DNA from: Psilocybe azurescens
Taxonomy: Eukaryota > Basidiomycota > Agaricomycetes > Agaricales > Agrocybaceae
NCBI GenBank assembly: GCA_023853785.1
Contig: JAJIRX010000489.1
Span: 186,001 to 250,000 of the forward strand
Reading direction: 5' to 3'
DNA length: 64,000 bases
Positions 24,537 to 35,390 of the stretch are shown here, one piece after another (position 1 is the stretch's first letter; the number at the start of each line of letters is the position of its first letter). The notes below the pieces were generated by a model. That model saw only the letters and a program-made list of their open reading frames with translations, was not told where the DNA came from and ran no database searches. Position numbers and translations under genes: made by a program.

Positions 24537-25017
24537 TTAGGCCCAGGGTTCAATAGACGACATATAAAACAATGCTGGGATAAGGTGTGAGTTATAAATT
24601 AGAAGTTCCGTAGAAATACAATCCAACATCCACATTATCAGGTCACTTTTGCTCTGAGTTTTTGCTTTTTCCGCTTCTCTTTGTGCCCGCCTAGCCAGTC
24701 TCTCGGCCTTGATTCTTGCCAATTCCTCTCGGACACCCGACTGGTCTGTCGGAATTCGCTATAGAGAGATGAAAAGAGCAGCTGAGGACGAAACAACTTT
24801 ACGACATACCTGATTCGTCCGGTCCAATGAAGGGAAGAGCTTGTCTCGATACTATCGAATTGGATGTGGAAGTCCCATAGTACGCCAGAAAATGAACTAA
24901 ACTTACAGGAACAACGACAGCTCTGTACCAGTCGGGGTCACCGAAGTGCACTAGTGCTGCTATTGGGACAAAGAGATAGAGAGAGAATTTGAATATTTCG
25001 AGATTCGGCCCACCCAT
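24537..25017 (-). CDS. PET100: PET100-like cytochrome c oxidase assembly factor
   Basis: Mitochondrial inner-membrane chaperone needed for complex IV assembly. Three exons on the minus strand: MGGPNLEIFKFSLYLFVPIA then VHFGDPDWYRAVVVP; YRDKLFPSLDRTNQ; and RIPTDQSGVREELARIKAER followed by LARRAQREAEKAKTQSK. The N-terminal transmembrane helix after GGPNLE.FKF and the charged helical C-terminus are family hallmarks. After KTQSK the frame stays open for about 36 further codons (SDLIMWMLDC...), longer than usual; an unseen intron or a genuine extension are both possible. It diverges from glutamate decarboxylase. Confidence 0.85.
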
Positions 25018-25396
25018 GTTGATCACTGAGAGTGGAAGCTTCTGCTTAAAGAACTGTGACCAAATTTGGCGCGTACTACCAAGGACGGGAAATCCCGTGC
25101 CTTTGCCTAGACCTTTGCGTATAAATAATGGGCAGCGCCCGCCGCCGAGTGAGACCGCGTCTAATCTTGTCTCACAACCATAACCAACTTTCGAGCTTGT
25201 AACTCAAGGTCTTGGACTGATATAGAGGGCGTAAGTCGTATTTCTGTGCCACTTAACGCACGTTTCCACGCGTGTTATGGAGCACAGGAAATAACCTGCT
25301 TTATAAATAGCTGTCCTACGCGCGAGCGATGGTCCAATGACATCACGATCTTTTCATCCAGTTTTACGAATGAGAACAACATCAACGTTTCGAGGG

Positions 25397-25405
25397 TATA
25401 TATAG
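25397..25405 (+). promoter_or_regulatory. TATA box of glutamate decarboxylase gene
   Basis: TATATATAG, about 58 bp upstream of the ATG at 25455, is well placed for a core promoter. Confidence 0.55.
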
Positions 25406-25454
25406 TGGGTGAACCCTATTGTGTCACACCATTCCCTTCCTTTCCATATCTACC

Positions 25455-28003
25455 ATGGCTTTATCCAAAGTACGCCCCATCGCGAACGGTTTCCCCGATG
25501 TTTAAGATCTGATGCCATTTCTTTATGTTCGACTAGCATGTTAACCCTGACAGGATCATCCAAGAATCTAGGGTATGATTTCGTGGATTCCGTGTCTTTA
25601 TGCACATTAGTAACTTTCTATTGCTTTACAGGACAAACGTGATCCGAAAGCACACCACTCAGTCACGGCCCATCAAGCGACGACCTACTCTTACGGGGAC
25701 CGATATGTGACTAACCCAGTCCCAAAGTACAACATTGCTTCCAAGGTAAACGGGTATTTATCAAGCCCCGAAGTCTCTTTACTAATTCTGCAAATTCTTT
25801 ATAGGGTGTTAGTGCAGATGCTGCTTATAGAATTATTCACGACGAACTCAGCCTTGGTGAGATCCTCACGAATTGAACCTATCGTTTATTAGTATCCATC
25901 CTTACTGCATTGCCAGACGGATCGACTGTGCTCAATTTGGCCTCATTTGTGCACACTTGGATGCCTCCCCAGGGAGAACAACTTGTCCAGGAAAATATTA
26001 CCAAGAACTTGATAGGTAAAGTTACCCTTAACACACTTAGAATTTGTCGCTGATGGTGTTGTAATTCACTAGACAGCGATGAATATCCAGCTACTCGTGC
26101 GTGATTGCAATGAAGTTAAATTATAAAATCTAACATTCTCTGAAATCCAGAGCTCATTCACACACGATGTACTTACTCTCCGCCAATATCGTCCAATGTA
26201 TATGTAGCTGAGGTTTCTTTGATAAGGTGTATCAATTTTAGCCGACTTGTGGCACGCGCCTTCCGCCAAGCAAGCCATTGGGACGGCCACTACAGGTTCA
26301 TCTGAAGCCATCCAACTTGGCGGGCTCGCTATGAAGAAAATGTGGCAAGCTAGAATGAAGGAGGCTGGAAAAAGTATCCACGAGCCAGGGTAATACATTC
26401 AGTCGTTTATAGCACATGGAATTCTCAACCATTTCCCTAGTCCCAACATCGTGATGGGCGCTAATGCCCAGGTCGCGCTCGAAAAGTTCGCTCGCTATTT
26501 TGACGTTGAATGCAGACTTGTGCCCGTTTCGGTCGAGAGCAAATATCGACTCGATCCCAAGAAAGCTATGGAGTTCGTGGATGAAAATACAATTGGAATT
26601 TTCATCATTTTAGGGAGTATGCATCTGTCATTATTTCCGAACTGATTGAAGCCCTTATTTACTCCTTCTGCAGGCACCTACACTGGACATTACGAACCAG
26701 TCAAGGAGATGTCCGATCTCTTGGACGAATATGAAGCAAAGACAGGGATATATGTTCCCATTCACGGTAATTCTGGACGACATTGTATGATGCCCTTTGA
26801 ATCCCACTGACACGTGTATCTCTAGTCGACGGAGCTTCTGGAGGTTTTGTTGCGCCTTTCGTTCATGTAAGTAGCAATTCTTTTCCTGAGACGAATAGGA
26901 ACCCTGACCTTTCCTCAGCCCAAATTGGTTTGGGATTTCAAGCTTCCACGCGTTGTTTCCATCAACACCTCGTAAGCATTCACCTAAACGTCAACATATC
27001 TCAAAACTCACCCATATCGCAGTGGTCATAAATTTGGTCTGAGCTATGTTGGTGTTGGCTGGGTAGTATGGCGTGACAAAGCCCATCTTCCGAAAGACCT
27101 CATATTCGAACTCCACTATCTGGGATCAGTAGAGTATTCTTTCTCCTTGAACTTTTCCCGGCCAGCAGCACCGATTCTTGCGCAATACTTCAACCTGATT
27201 CACCTTGGATTCGAAGGCTATCGCTCTGTCGGACTGGCAGACATGAAGAATGCAAGACAATTCAGCCGTGCACTCGAAAAGACGGGATATTACACTGTCC
27301 TGAGTGACATACATCGGGCTGTTGGTGCGAATGACCATCATGGCATTGATGACGGTGACATCGAGGTGATTATTTTGCTATAATCACAAAGGTACAATAT
27401 ATCGATAGAGGTTGGTTGACAGGCATACGAACCTGGCCTGCCAGTGGTCGCATTCCGCTTCTCTGACAATTTCAAAGAAAAGCACCCTGATATTCAGCAG
27501 AAATGGATTCAGACGTTGTTAAGGGCAAAGGGCTGGTGAGCTGGATTGTTTTTCGTTATATGATTGTGCAATTGTTGATGAACATACTAGGATTGTACCC
27601 AACTACGAGCTGCCTCCATCCCTTGAACAGATCGAGATTCTGCGCGTTGTCGTTCGCGAGAATGTAACCGAAGTGGTACGCAGCATCATTGCATTTTATT
27701 TTCGTTCGGTCAGGATACTTATAGTTTTTCTTGTTCTAGTTAATTGACAAGCTCATAGCCGACATCGTAAGTTTTCAGCTTTCCCAACATAATATGCTCT
27801 AGATATGTATCGAAATATTTGACTGAAACTATGTATGTTTTCAGATCGAAATCACGGAGCAACTTGCGGACTCTTCCTCGTCGATGCATAGCTTGAACAC
27901 CCTTGGACATATTCAAAAGCCCAGGAAACATGAGCATCCTGAGAGCAACTTGAAAGAGGGCGAGGGCAGTGAATACAGTGGGACTTACGCTCGCCCCTGT
28001 TAA
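25455..28003 (+). CDS. GAD1: Glutamate decarboxylase
   Basis: PLP-dependent conversion of glutamate to GABA (GABA shunt, acid and oxidative stress). It starts MALSK; the first large segment reads [45 protein letters not shown] and [17 protein letters not shown]. The core has [17 protein letters not shown] (PLP-pairing Asp) and [18 protein letters not shown] with the PLP lysine in SGHKFG. The end has [18 protein letters not shown], then a Ser-rich, charged extension ending GTYARPC. More than ten small introns. The join between IHTR (about 26176) and DLWHAP (about 26243) lacks several expected residues, so a micro-exon is probably missed there. A Ca/calmodulin role for the C-terminal tail, as in plant GAD, is not shown by sequence. 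Confidence 0.93.
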
Positions 28004-28460
28004 ACGTGGTGTGTCAGGGGTCACAGGGTAAAGTCACTTGAAAGAACGCGGACACAAGACGCAAACGTTGGTTGTAAAAAAAATCTTGGACTAATCTTGG
28101 ACAATTGTGCAAATGTAAATGACGTACATACATTATCACTTCAGGTTGCCTGAAAAAATGCTTTGAATATTAGCGGTGCTGCATGAGGGTGCCCAGACCT
28201 TGTCTCGGCTTCCTCCAAAGATGAGTACCATGGAAGTTATGAAGCAAAGACTTGAAGCTTGATGCAGCAACATATGCACTAGAAGTCGGGGATACATTAG
28301 AAAAAAGACCCGAAAACTTGTCGGCGGGCTAGTGGCAAATACACGTCGAAATGAATCAAACTACAAGTAACTATACATCTTACAATACTACGAAAGCGAC
28401 TTCTCTGGAACTTTGAATAATTAAAAGGCTGACACAATGCGAGATAAAAGTTCATGCAGT
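28004..28460. other. Intergenic, convergent GAD and P450-1
   Basis: 457 bp between convergent 3' ends; no gene seen. Confidence 0.5.
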
Positions 28461-30581
28461 TCAAGGTTCCACTTCAACGCATTCTCGAATCAACGCCTCT
28501 GCTGAAGGGCTTCGAGGCCTGATAATACACTTGAATGGTAGAGGATGCCTTCATACTGCGTCAGTACAGCATTTCACAAGTAACTTAGATAACACTCACG
28601 AGAGCAGACCACTGCTAAATTCTGGTTTAACTTCCATCGGATTCCCGAGGTCGTCCAGTGGAGGCGTAATATTGTACACAGCCAGAACAGAAGAAACAAT
28701 GGAGTACAACGAGTTGTTGCTGAAATGTCGACCAGGACAGATTCTAATAGACAAATTTGACTTCAATGACATATTAACCACAAGATGTTTACTCACCGAC
28801 GTCCAAACCCGAAAGCAGCGCAGTCTGGATTTCTTGCATTTGGATCCAGTTTACCGTCCTTCAAGAATCTTTCTGGCTGAAACTCTGAGGGATTAGGAAA
28901 GACATCTTGATCATGTAGAATGGACCTTCGAATAACGACTCAGTCCTTGTAAATTATTAGATATCAGTAGAAAGCATACCATGCATTTCCCATTACGATG
29001 GTACCTCGAGGGATAAAGAAACCGTCGTATTCATCGTCTTGCGAGCACCTGTGAGCGATAGCTGTGCTACAGTCAGAGTTTTGCTTTCTTTTGAAAGGAG
29101 TAGACCATACCAAGTGGAGTGACTAGGTGCCAACGCATCGTTTCCTTAACGAGAGCATTGACATATGGCAAGGAATCGTAATCATTAAACTCTGGGAGAC
29201 GGTTGTGTCCAATCACAGCGTCTAGCTCTGCCTGTGCTTTTCTTTGTACCTCGGGATACAGGACCATCGCCAAAAAGAAGATGTGAACAGCAGACAGCGT
29301 CTAGACCATATTACCAAAAAAAAAAGTTGGGAAGATACAAAATAGTGACTTACGGTATCTGCGCCACCAAGGAACGCAAGACAAGCAGCGTTTTGGCTAA
29401 TTGTTTTTTCTTCGGCGTAGAGAGGATCATTGCGGTCGGGTAGACGCTCGATCAGGGTGGCCGCCATGGAAGAAGGTACACCTCCATCCTTCTACTCATT
29501 GTGTTATTGAATGATACTTGTAGAGAGGGTGTGAAGGTTGAATTATCAAAGCTTACCAGCTTGATTTCGACGTGCCTGAAAGGTTTTTCAACAACTTCAG
29601 GATTGACTTCCTTCCATTGCGCAGCCTTCTTTTTAAAACTGGCTCCAGGAAACCACGATGGAATATACTTGAGGGCTGGAATGACGTCCACAAGGAATCT
29701 GCCAGGAACTCCTGCATATGCGAGAGCTGTGAGTGCCTTTTCGGCGCTTGTGATATACGGATCCGAAGCATCTTTGACTGTGATACCGTACACCTCTTTC
29801 ATGATGGTAGCAGCAAACATGCTGTTTCAAAGACAAACGCAACACTCACGTTAAAAATAGTTGACCTCTGTGCGAAGTATCAAAACTCACTGACGACTCG
29901 AGTGCATGAAGTCCTCAGGGGCATTCAACAGACGCCGAAGAAAAACTCGAACTTCCCGCTGTTGAGTTGGCTTATATCTCCAGACAGCCTTCTGATGAAA
30001 ATGCTGGTTGAAAGCCTTCCTGTGTCGACGCCACCATTGACCATATGGCATGAATGCCATACTAAAAGTCCAATCCATGCTACGAGATAGAAAGAAGGTA
30101 AAAGACAGTAGAGGAGACGCATGCTGAGCGATATTAGAACGTCTGAACATAGCTTTGACTCACAGCTCGACGAGCATAGGCATTCGCGGTCTATCTGAGT
30201 AATTGGAGGATCGCCTATCAAAGAGGTCTCCTGTTCTTTTGAGAGAACTCAGAATAAGAAAGGGTTGACCCAAAACTTCGAAATAAACCATGTCCCCTAA
30301 GACAAAGATAAATGCCTTCAGTTAACAAGATGGAGTCCGCAGTGGCACACCGTAGATCTTGCACCAATCATCGTAAACAAGCCAAGCTCGCTCTCGAGGC
30401 ATATCGAGTGCGCTTCCAAGTATTGGAAGACATTTTGGGCCTGGCGGTAAAGGAAGTCGGTTTGGGTTCCTTCGGGGAGCCCTCAATCTTTGGTCTAAAA
30501 AATAAATGCCAGAATCGCGACGAAAATCCAGTAGGAGGGATGGCAGCTTATCGAGGCGATTACTTTCGTAATCATAGTCAT
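28461..30581 (-). CDS. Cytochrome P450, tandem copy 1
   Basis: Membrane-anchored class II P450 of the basidiomycete O-methylsterigmatocystin-oxidoreductase-like type. About ten exons, all with counterparts in copy 3: RNPNRLPLPPGPK, GDMVYFEVLGQPFLILSSLK, MDWTFSMAFMPYGQWWRRH, the I-helix LGGADT/TLSAVHIFFLAM, KETMRWH (ExxR), the PERF region FQPERFLKDGK and the haem loop FGFGRR/ICPGRH. Final exon HPLPFKCIIRPRSP...EVEP. The only defect is in exon 1, where AFIF is followed by a stop; one more T in the T6 run (plus strand A6, 30497-30502) gives AFIFLDQRLRAPRRNPNR. Probably functional. A TATA-like GATATAAG lies upstream near 30635. Substrate unknown. Confidence 0.88.
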
Positions 30582-31974
30582 GGTAAGAAACAGTGGCGTT
30601 TTCTGAGGGTCTACACCCCCGAGCGATATAAGTGGTGTAAAGGGGAGTGGGGATTAGTTAACATCGTCGTTGTTACCGATTTCACCGGAGAGTACCACTC
30701 CACAAATGTGGCAAAGATGGCGGGCTTTAGACTGCGCTGGTTCCCTGGCCACGCAGCGAGTCAGAGGCCCTGAGATATGAGGTCATATGTCCCGTCAAGA
30801 GTTGTGCAGACAAGATAAGAACTCGTCAATGTGAAGAAGTCTTCGAGTGATATTGAATCTTTGGAACAATGCGGGATATCTATAGAAAACAGATATAAAT
30901 GTTGGTCGAGGCCCTTCAATTGGCCATGGCATTGTAAATTTTCCCCAAATGGGGAGCCTAGAGACTCCTGGAGCAAGGAAGATAGGAAGATAGAAAACCC
31001 TTGCCGCTGCAGTCGTTGTACAGAATCCACCACCCGCTTGAAGGCAGGTGGGAACACATAAGCCCTGGAGCAATTCCACCATAAGATGAATTCCAATATA
31101 TCCCTGTCGATTTTAGAAACCATAGACATGATACAATACGACCTATATGTCAACGTCCATATATTATCTTCCCAGGAGAAATATGAGAGCAGTCAGTCCA
31201 GGTTCAGGAGGCGGTCGTAGAATGTTCTTTCCGTCAGGACTCTCGTAGAAGGCTGATATCAATTCGTGGCAGGATTTTTGCGTGACCTCTGAAGGGAATC
31301 ACTTGTAAGTTTTGAATTTATTGTATCGTTATAATGAAATACTTACAAGAAACCAAGTAGTCCCAATTGTCCACATAGAAAAAGTTGAAGCTGAGTGGGC
31401 TGAAATTTAGTAACATAGGTTCCAAGGAAAAGACATAAGTTTCTGGTAAACCTCAGCCCATATGCTCCATGAAATTGAGCCGAGTCTATCTTCAGACGAT
31501 TGAATATGTCTGTTAAAGGTAATGTAGTAAGTACGCGAAGTAAACTTGAAGGAAGTACGACGGTTTAATCATAATAAAAGATGATGGGATCATTGAGACA
31601 CATCAAAACTGAAAAAACACGTCAACAAGACCAAATCCATGCGACGCGTGGCTACTCAATCGCGACCCAGCCGTTTGCCCGCCGTCCAGAATATTAAAAT
31701 ACATTCACACTCCTAAATTCAAAACATCATCGCTCTACGTCGACGGTACTCGAATGGCGTACAGACAATACTCAAAATACAGGCTAAGACTGCTAAGAAT
31801 TGGCTGAGAGAGGTTGTTGAGGCGCGTGCTTTATGCTTCAAGTTATATAGCGGGCACGTTCGTCGAAGTGAATCAAATTATCGGCGGCTTTACATCCTAC
31901 AATCAATGGAAAACAACCTTTGAACCATTAGAAGATGATATGAGAAACGCGAGCTAAATCTTCAGACTTCAGGG
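30582..31974. other. Upstream part of tandem unit 1
   Basis: Contains P450-1 promoter sequence, repeat-unit sequence shared with units 2 and 3, including CACGTCAACAAGACCAAAT at 31618, and a POLD2 fragment (31681-31850, separate entry). Open frames at 30761-31153 have no family features. Confidence 0.5.
31681..31850 (+). pseudogene. POLD2 5' fragment (unit 1), decayed
   Basis: Aligns with POLD2 exon 2 at 38815-38995. The DNA shares CATTCACACTCCTAA-type sequence with the intact gene, and the readable frame TPKFKTSSLYVDGTR...YRQYSKYRLRLLR parallels TPDPKTPSFIIDSTR...YRHQYSNIYFIRLRLLR. A stop follows RLLRIG and the copy ends soon after VEARAL-equivalent DNA. It is more diverged than the unit 2 fragment. 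Confidence 0.7.
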
Positions 31975-33900
31975 TTCCAATTCAAAGCATTCATGAATGC
32001 CGAAGGACTGCAAGACTTGATATTACATTTGAATGGTAGAAGGATACTTGCAAACACTGTCTCACTAGATTATTTTACAAGTAGCTTAAATAACGTTCAC
32101 GAGATCAGACCACTGCTAAACTATGGACTAACTTCTAGTGGGTTCCCGAGATTGTCCAGCGGAGGCATAATATCGTATACAGCCGGGACAAAAGAAATGA
32201 TGAAGTACAACGAGTTGTTGCTCATATGTCTGCCAGGACAGATTCTAATGGATAAATTTGACTTCAATGGCACATTAACTATCAGGTGTTTACTCACCGA
32301 CGGCCAAATCCAAAGGCAGCGCAATCTGGATTTCTTGCATTTGGATCCAGTTTACCGTCCTTCAAGAATCTTTCTGGCTGAAACTACGATCGATTAGGAA
32401 AGACATATCGATCATGTAGAATGGACCTTCGAATACAGCGTAAGTCCTTGTAAATATTAGATATAGTAGAAGGCATACCATGCATTTCCCATTACGATAA
32501 GTACCCCAAGGGATAAAGAAATCGTCGTATCCGTCATCTTGTGAACACATATGGATAACAGCTGAGCTACAGTCAGAGTCATTATTTGTCCAAAAGTCGT
32601 TGACTATACCTAGCGGAATGACTATGTGCCAGCGCATCGTTTCTTTAGCAAGATCGTTGATATGTGGCAAGGAATTGTAATCGCTGGAGTCTGGGAGTCG
32701 CTTTGGCCCAACTACACGGTCTATCTCTGCTTGTGCTTTTCTTTGTTCGTCTGCATACAGCACCATGTCCAAAAGGGTGTGAACGGCAGACAGCGTCTAG
32801 ACTAAATCTACCAGGTAAAGTTTCAAGAGGGTATTTGGGCAGCTTACCGTATCTGAGGTAGGCAAGAGACGCGGCATTCTGGCCAATTGCTTTCTCATCA
32901 GCATAAAAAGGATCACTGGGGTTGGGTAGACGCTCGATCACGGCGGTGGCGGCCATGGGAGATGAGTTTCCTTTGTTCTGTGGTGTTGATTAGCCGAAGC
33001 GAGGAATAGTTAAATCATGGCAACGCACCAGCCTATCTTCGACGTGATTGAATGGTGTCTGAACAACGCCGGGAACGAGAGCCTATGACATACGGACCTG
33101 CGAAATCTTTGACTGTGACACCATACACCATCCTCATAATGGTAGAAGCAAATATACTGTTTCGAAGACAAAAGTGAACCCGTGTCGAAATTTTTTGCTT
33201 CTGTGAGAAGGATGAAAGACTCACTGACGACTCGACTGCATAAAGTGCTCAGGGGAATTCAGCAACCGGGAACACGAGCCTCGCGCTATTGAGTCGGTTT
33301 ATATTTCCAAACAACGTTCTAATGAAAATGTTGGTTGAAAACCTTCTTATGTCGACGCCGCCATTGTCCATATGGCCTGAATATCATACTAAGATCCCAA
33401 TCCATGCTAAGAGATTGAGGGAAGGTAAAAGACGGTAGAGGAGACGCATGTTGAGCGATATTATAACATAACTTTGACTCACAGCTCGACGAGCATAGGC
33501 TTTCGCGATCTGGTAGAGTAATTGGAGAATCGTCTATCAAAAAGGTCCCCTGTTCTTTGAGAGACCCCAGAAGAAGAAACGGCTGGCCCAACACGTCGAA
33601 ATAAACCATATCCCCGAAGACACAGATAAATACTTTCAATTCCCAGATGGAGTCAGGTAACAAGTCACCATAGATTTTGGACCAATTGTCGTGAACAAGC
33701 CACGGTCGTTTGTGAGGCATATCGAGTGCGTTGCCAAGTACTGGGTGACCTTTGGGGCCTGGAGGTAGAGGAAGACGGTTTAGGTTCCTTTGTCGAGTGA
33801 TCATTCTCTTGTCAAGGTGAGCATATGCAGTAATCCCTGCAATAATCCACTGGGAAGGGTAGTAACCAATAGAAGCGATTGCATTCGCAATCATAGTCAT
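31975..33900 (-). pseudogene. Cytochrome P450, tandem copy 2 (dead)
   Basis: Same exon order as copies 1 and 3 (exon 1 MTMIANAIASIGYYPSQWII, NRLPLPPGPKGHPVLGNALD) but multiply broken. The first-intron acceptor AG is CG at 33615-33616, so the intron can only be read through (it is open in frame). One A is lost in an A-run (AAAGAAC for AAAAGAAC). Two in-frame TAG codons replace CAG at 33319-33321 and 33286-33288. There is a small deletion in the helix that follows, an internal deletion of roughly 110 bp near 33078 removing the PGGFLVDV...YIPSWFPG region, and an extra T in the last exon near 32043. The haem loop RICPGRHMSNNSLY is still readable. These are substitutions and deletions, not run-length errors, so the copy is a true pseudogene. 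Confidence 0.92.
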
Positions 33901-35390
33901 GGTAAAAAAACACTGGTGTTGATTTTCAACGGTGGGACCTTCGAATATTATATATTGTCCTAAAAGAACGTCCGGACTCCGCTGCAAGTGTTATCCACTT
34001 TGTTATTGCTATCAGCTTCGGAAAATGATAGGCCGCAAGTGTTGCCAAAATAGCGAGCTTTTGATTGCTTTAGTTTCTTGACTTTGCAATAACGAGACAA
34101 CAGCCTTGAAGGCAGGCACAATGAGGTCGTATTTCAGTGAGCGTGTTTAGCGATACTGGACCCTCGATTTGCCCTCGATACATTGCGGGATGCCTATGGG
34201 CACCTAATACATATATCGTTTGAGGCTTTTCAACTAGTCAGGCATTTTGTGTTGTTCCCAATTTAGAACGGATTGCCAGGAGTCTACCGGCTCAAGGAAG
34301 ACAAGAAGAGAGGAAACCATTGCCGCAGTCGTGGTACAAAATGTTGACAGAATACATCATCTGATGATATACCTGTCTGCGGTTTTTCGTAATATTTCCA
34401 ACCCATTCTCGTCAGGGTTATCAGCCGAGGTCAAGAAAGTGGCTTGTTGACCACATCGACGCCGCATCGCAGTAGCTGTCAACTATCGCCGTTGTTGAAG
34501 GTCGGGCAGAGATGCCGAGTATAAGATAACAGATACAGCAGAATTCAGAAGCGTCCACTATGAGACACCTTTTGCCCGGAAAATACAAAATCCCATTCAG
34601 TTAACATTATTTCAACCAAGAGACTGAATACGCACCTTTCAATATAGTGAAGGCGAGCCTTGTTCCGCTTTGCCACGGCGGCTTATCGAAGTTTTCCATT
34701 ACATATTATGCGTCTGAGGCCTACAGTTTCAAGGTCGAGAAAGACGGTTCGTATTGCGCTGACGAGGGTGCGCCACCTCAAGATATTTATCATATTGAAG
34801 CCCTACAACAAGTCAGCAAAAGAGATAGATCTCAACAAAAGGCATGACCCAATTATGGCCACGCACGATGATGATGTATCTAGAGGAAGAAAGCAGAATT
34901 TGAAAAGACCGTGAATTATCACGTCAACAAGACCAAATTCACGCGACGCGTCGTGACGATAATTACGCACTTAGTGCTTTGCTTCTTTTCTTAACTATTA
35001 CTCACTCAGCTCATTCTAAGCTCTACTAGTGAAAACCTGCCAAAACATCTTCCTGGTTACCACATACTATATACTATGTCCCTCTACTCGTCAATGTGAA
35101 TCCTGCCGGATACAGTTATATGATTCATCTTCTAAACGCCACCGCCGTCGCATTGTCCAAGACATCAACATACATCAACCCTCCTGACCCCAGAACACAG
35201 TCTTTCCTCATTGACAGTACACATAAATCGTACGGAGACCAGTAATCGGATATATACCTCATAGGGCTCCAAACGAATCAAACTAGTACAGGTAACTTTA
35301 CTTTATTACAATAAATGGAACCAACCTCTCTGCGACTTTGAACCATTAAGGAATGGTAAGGGATAATACGAGCCAAATATTCACAGACTT
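33901..35390. other. Upstream part of tandem unit 2
   Basis: TATA-like ATTATATATT lies at about 33946-33955 (minus gene). Shared unit sequence includes ACGTCAACAAGACCAAATT at 34921. It carries the POLD2 fragment 35075-35270. No complete gene. Confidence 0.5.
35075..35270 (+). pseudogene. POLD2 5' fragment (unit 2)
   Basis: Begins with the POLD2 start itself: ATGTCCCTCTACTCGTCAAT (the intact gene has ...TCGTCGAT), then a recognisable but degenerate first intron (GTGAAT donor; acceptor region AACGCCACC), then exon 2 sequence reading LSKTSTYINPPDPRTQSFL and IDSTHKSYGDQ before a stop. It ends within exon 2, about 120 bp upstream of the P450-3 stop codon. This stranded promoter plus first exons could still be transcribed. 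Confidence 0.85.
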
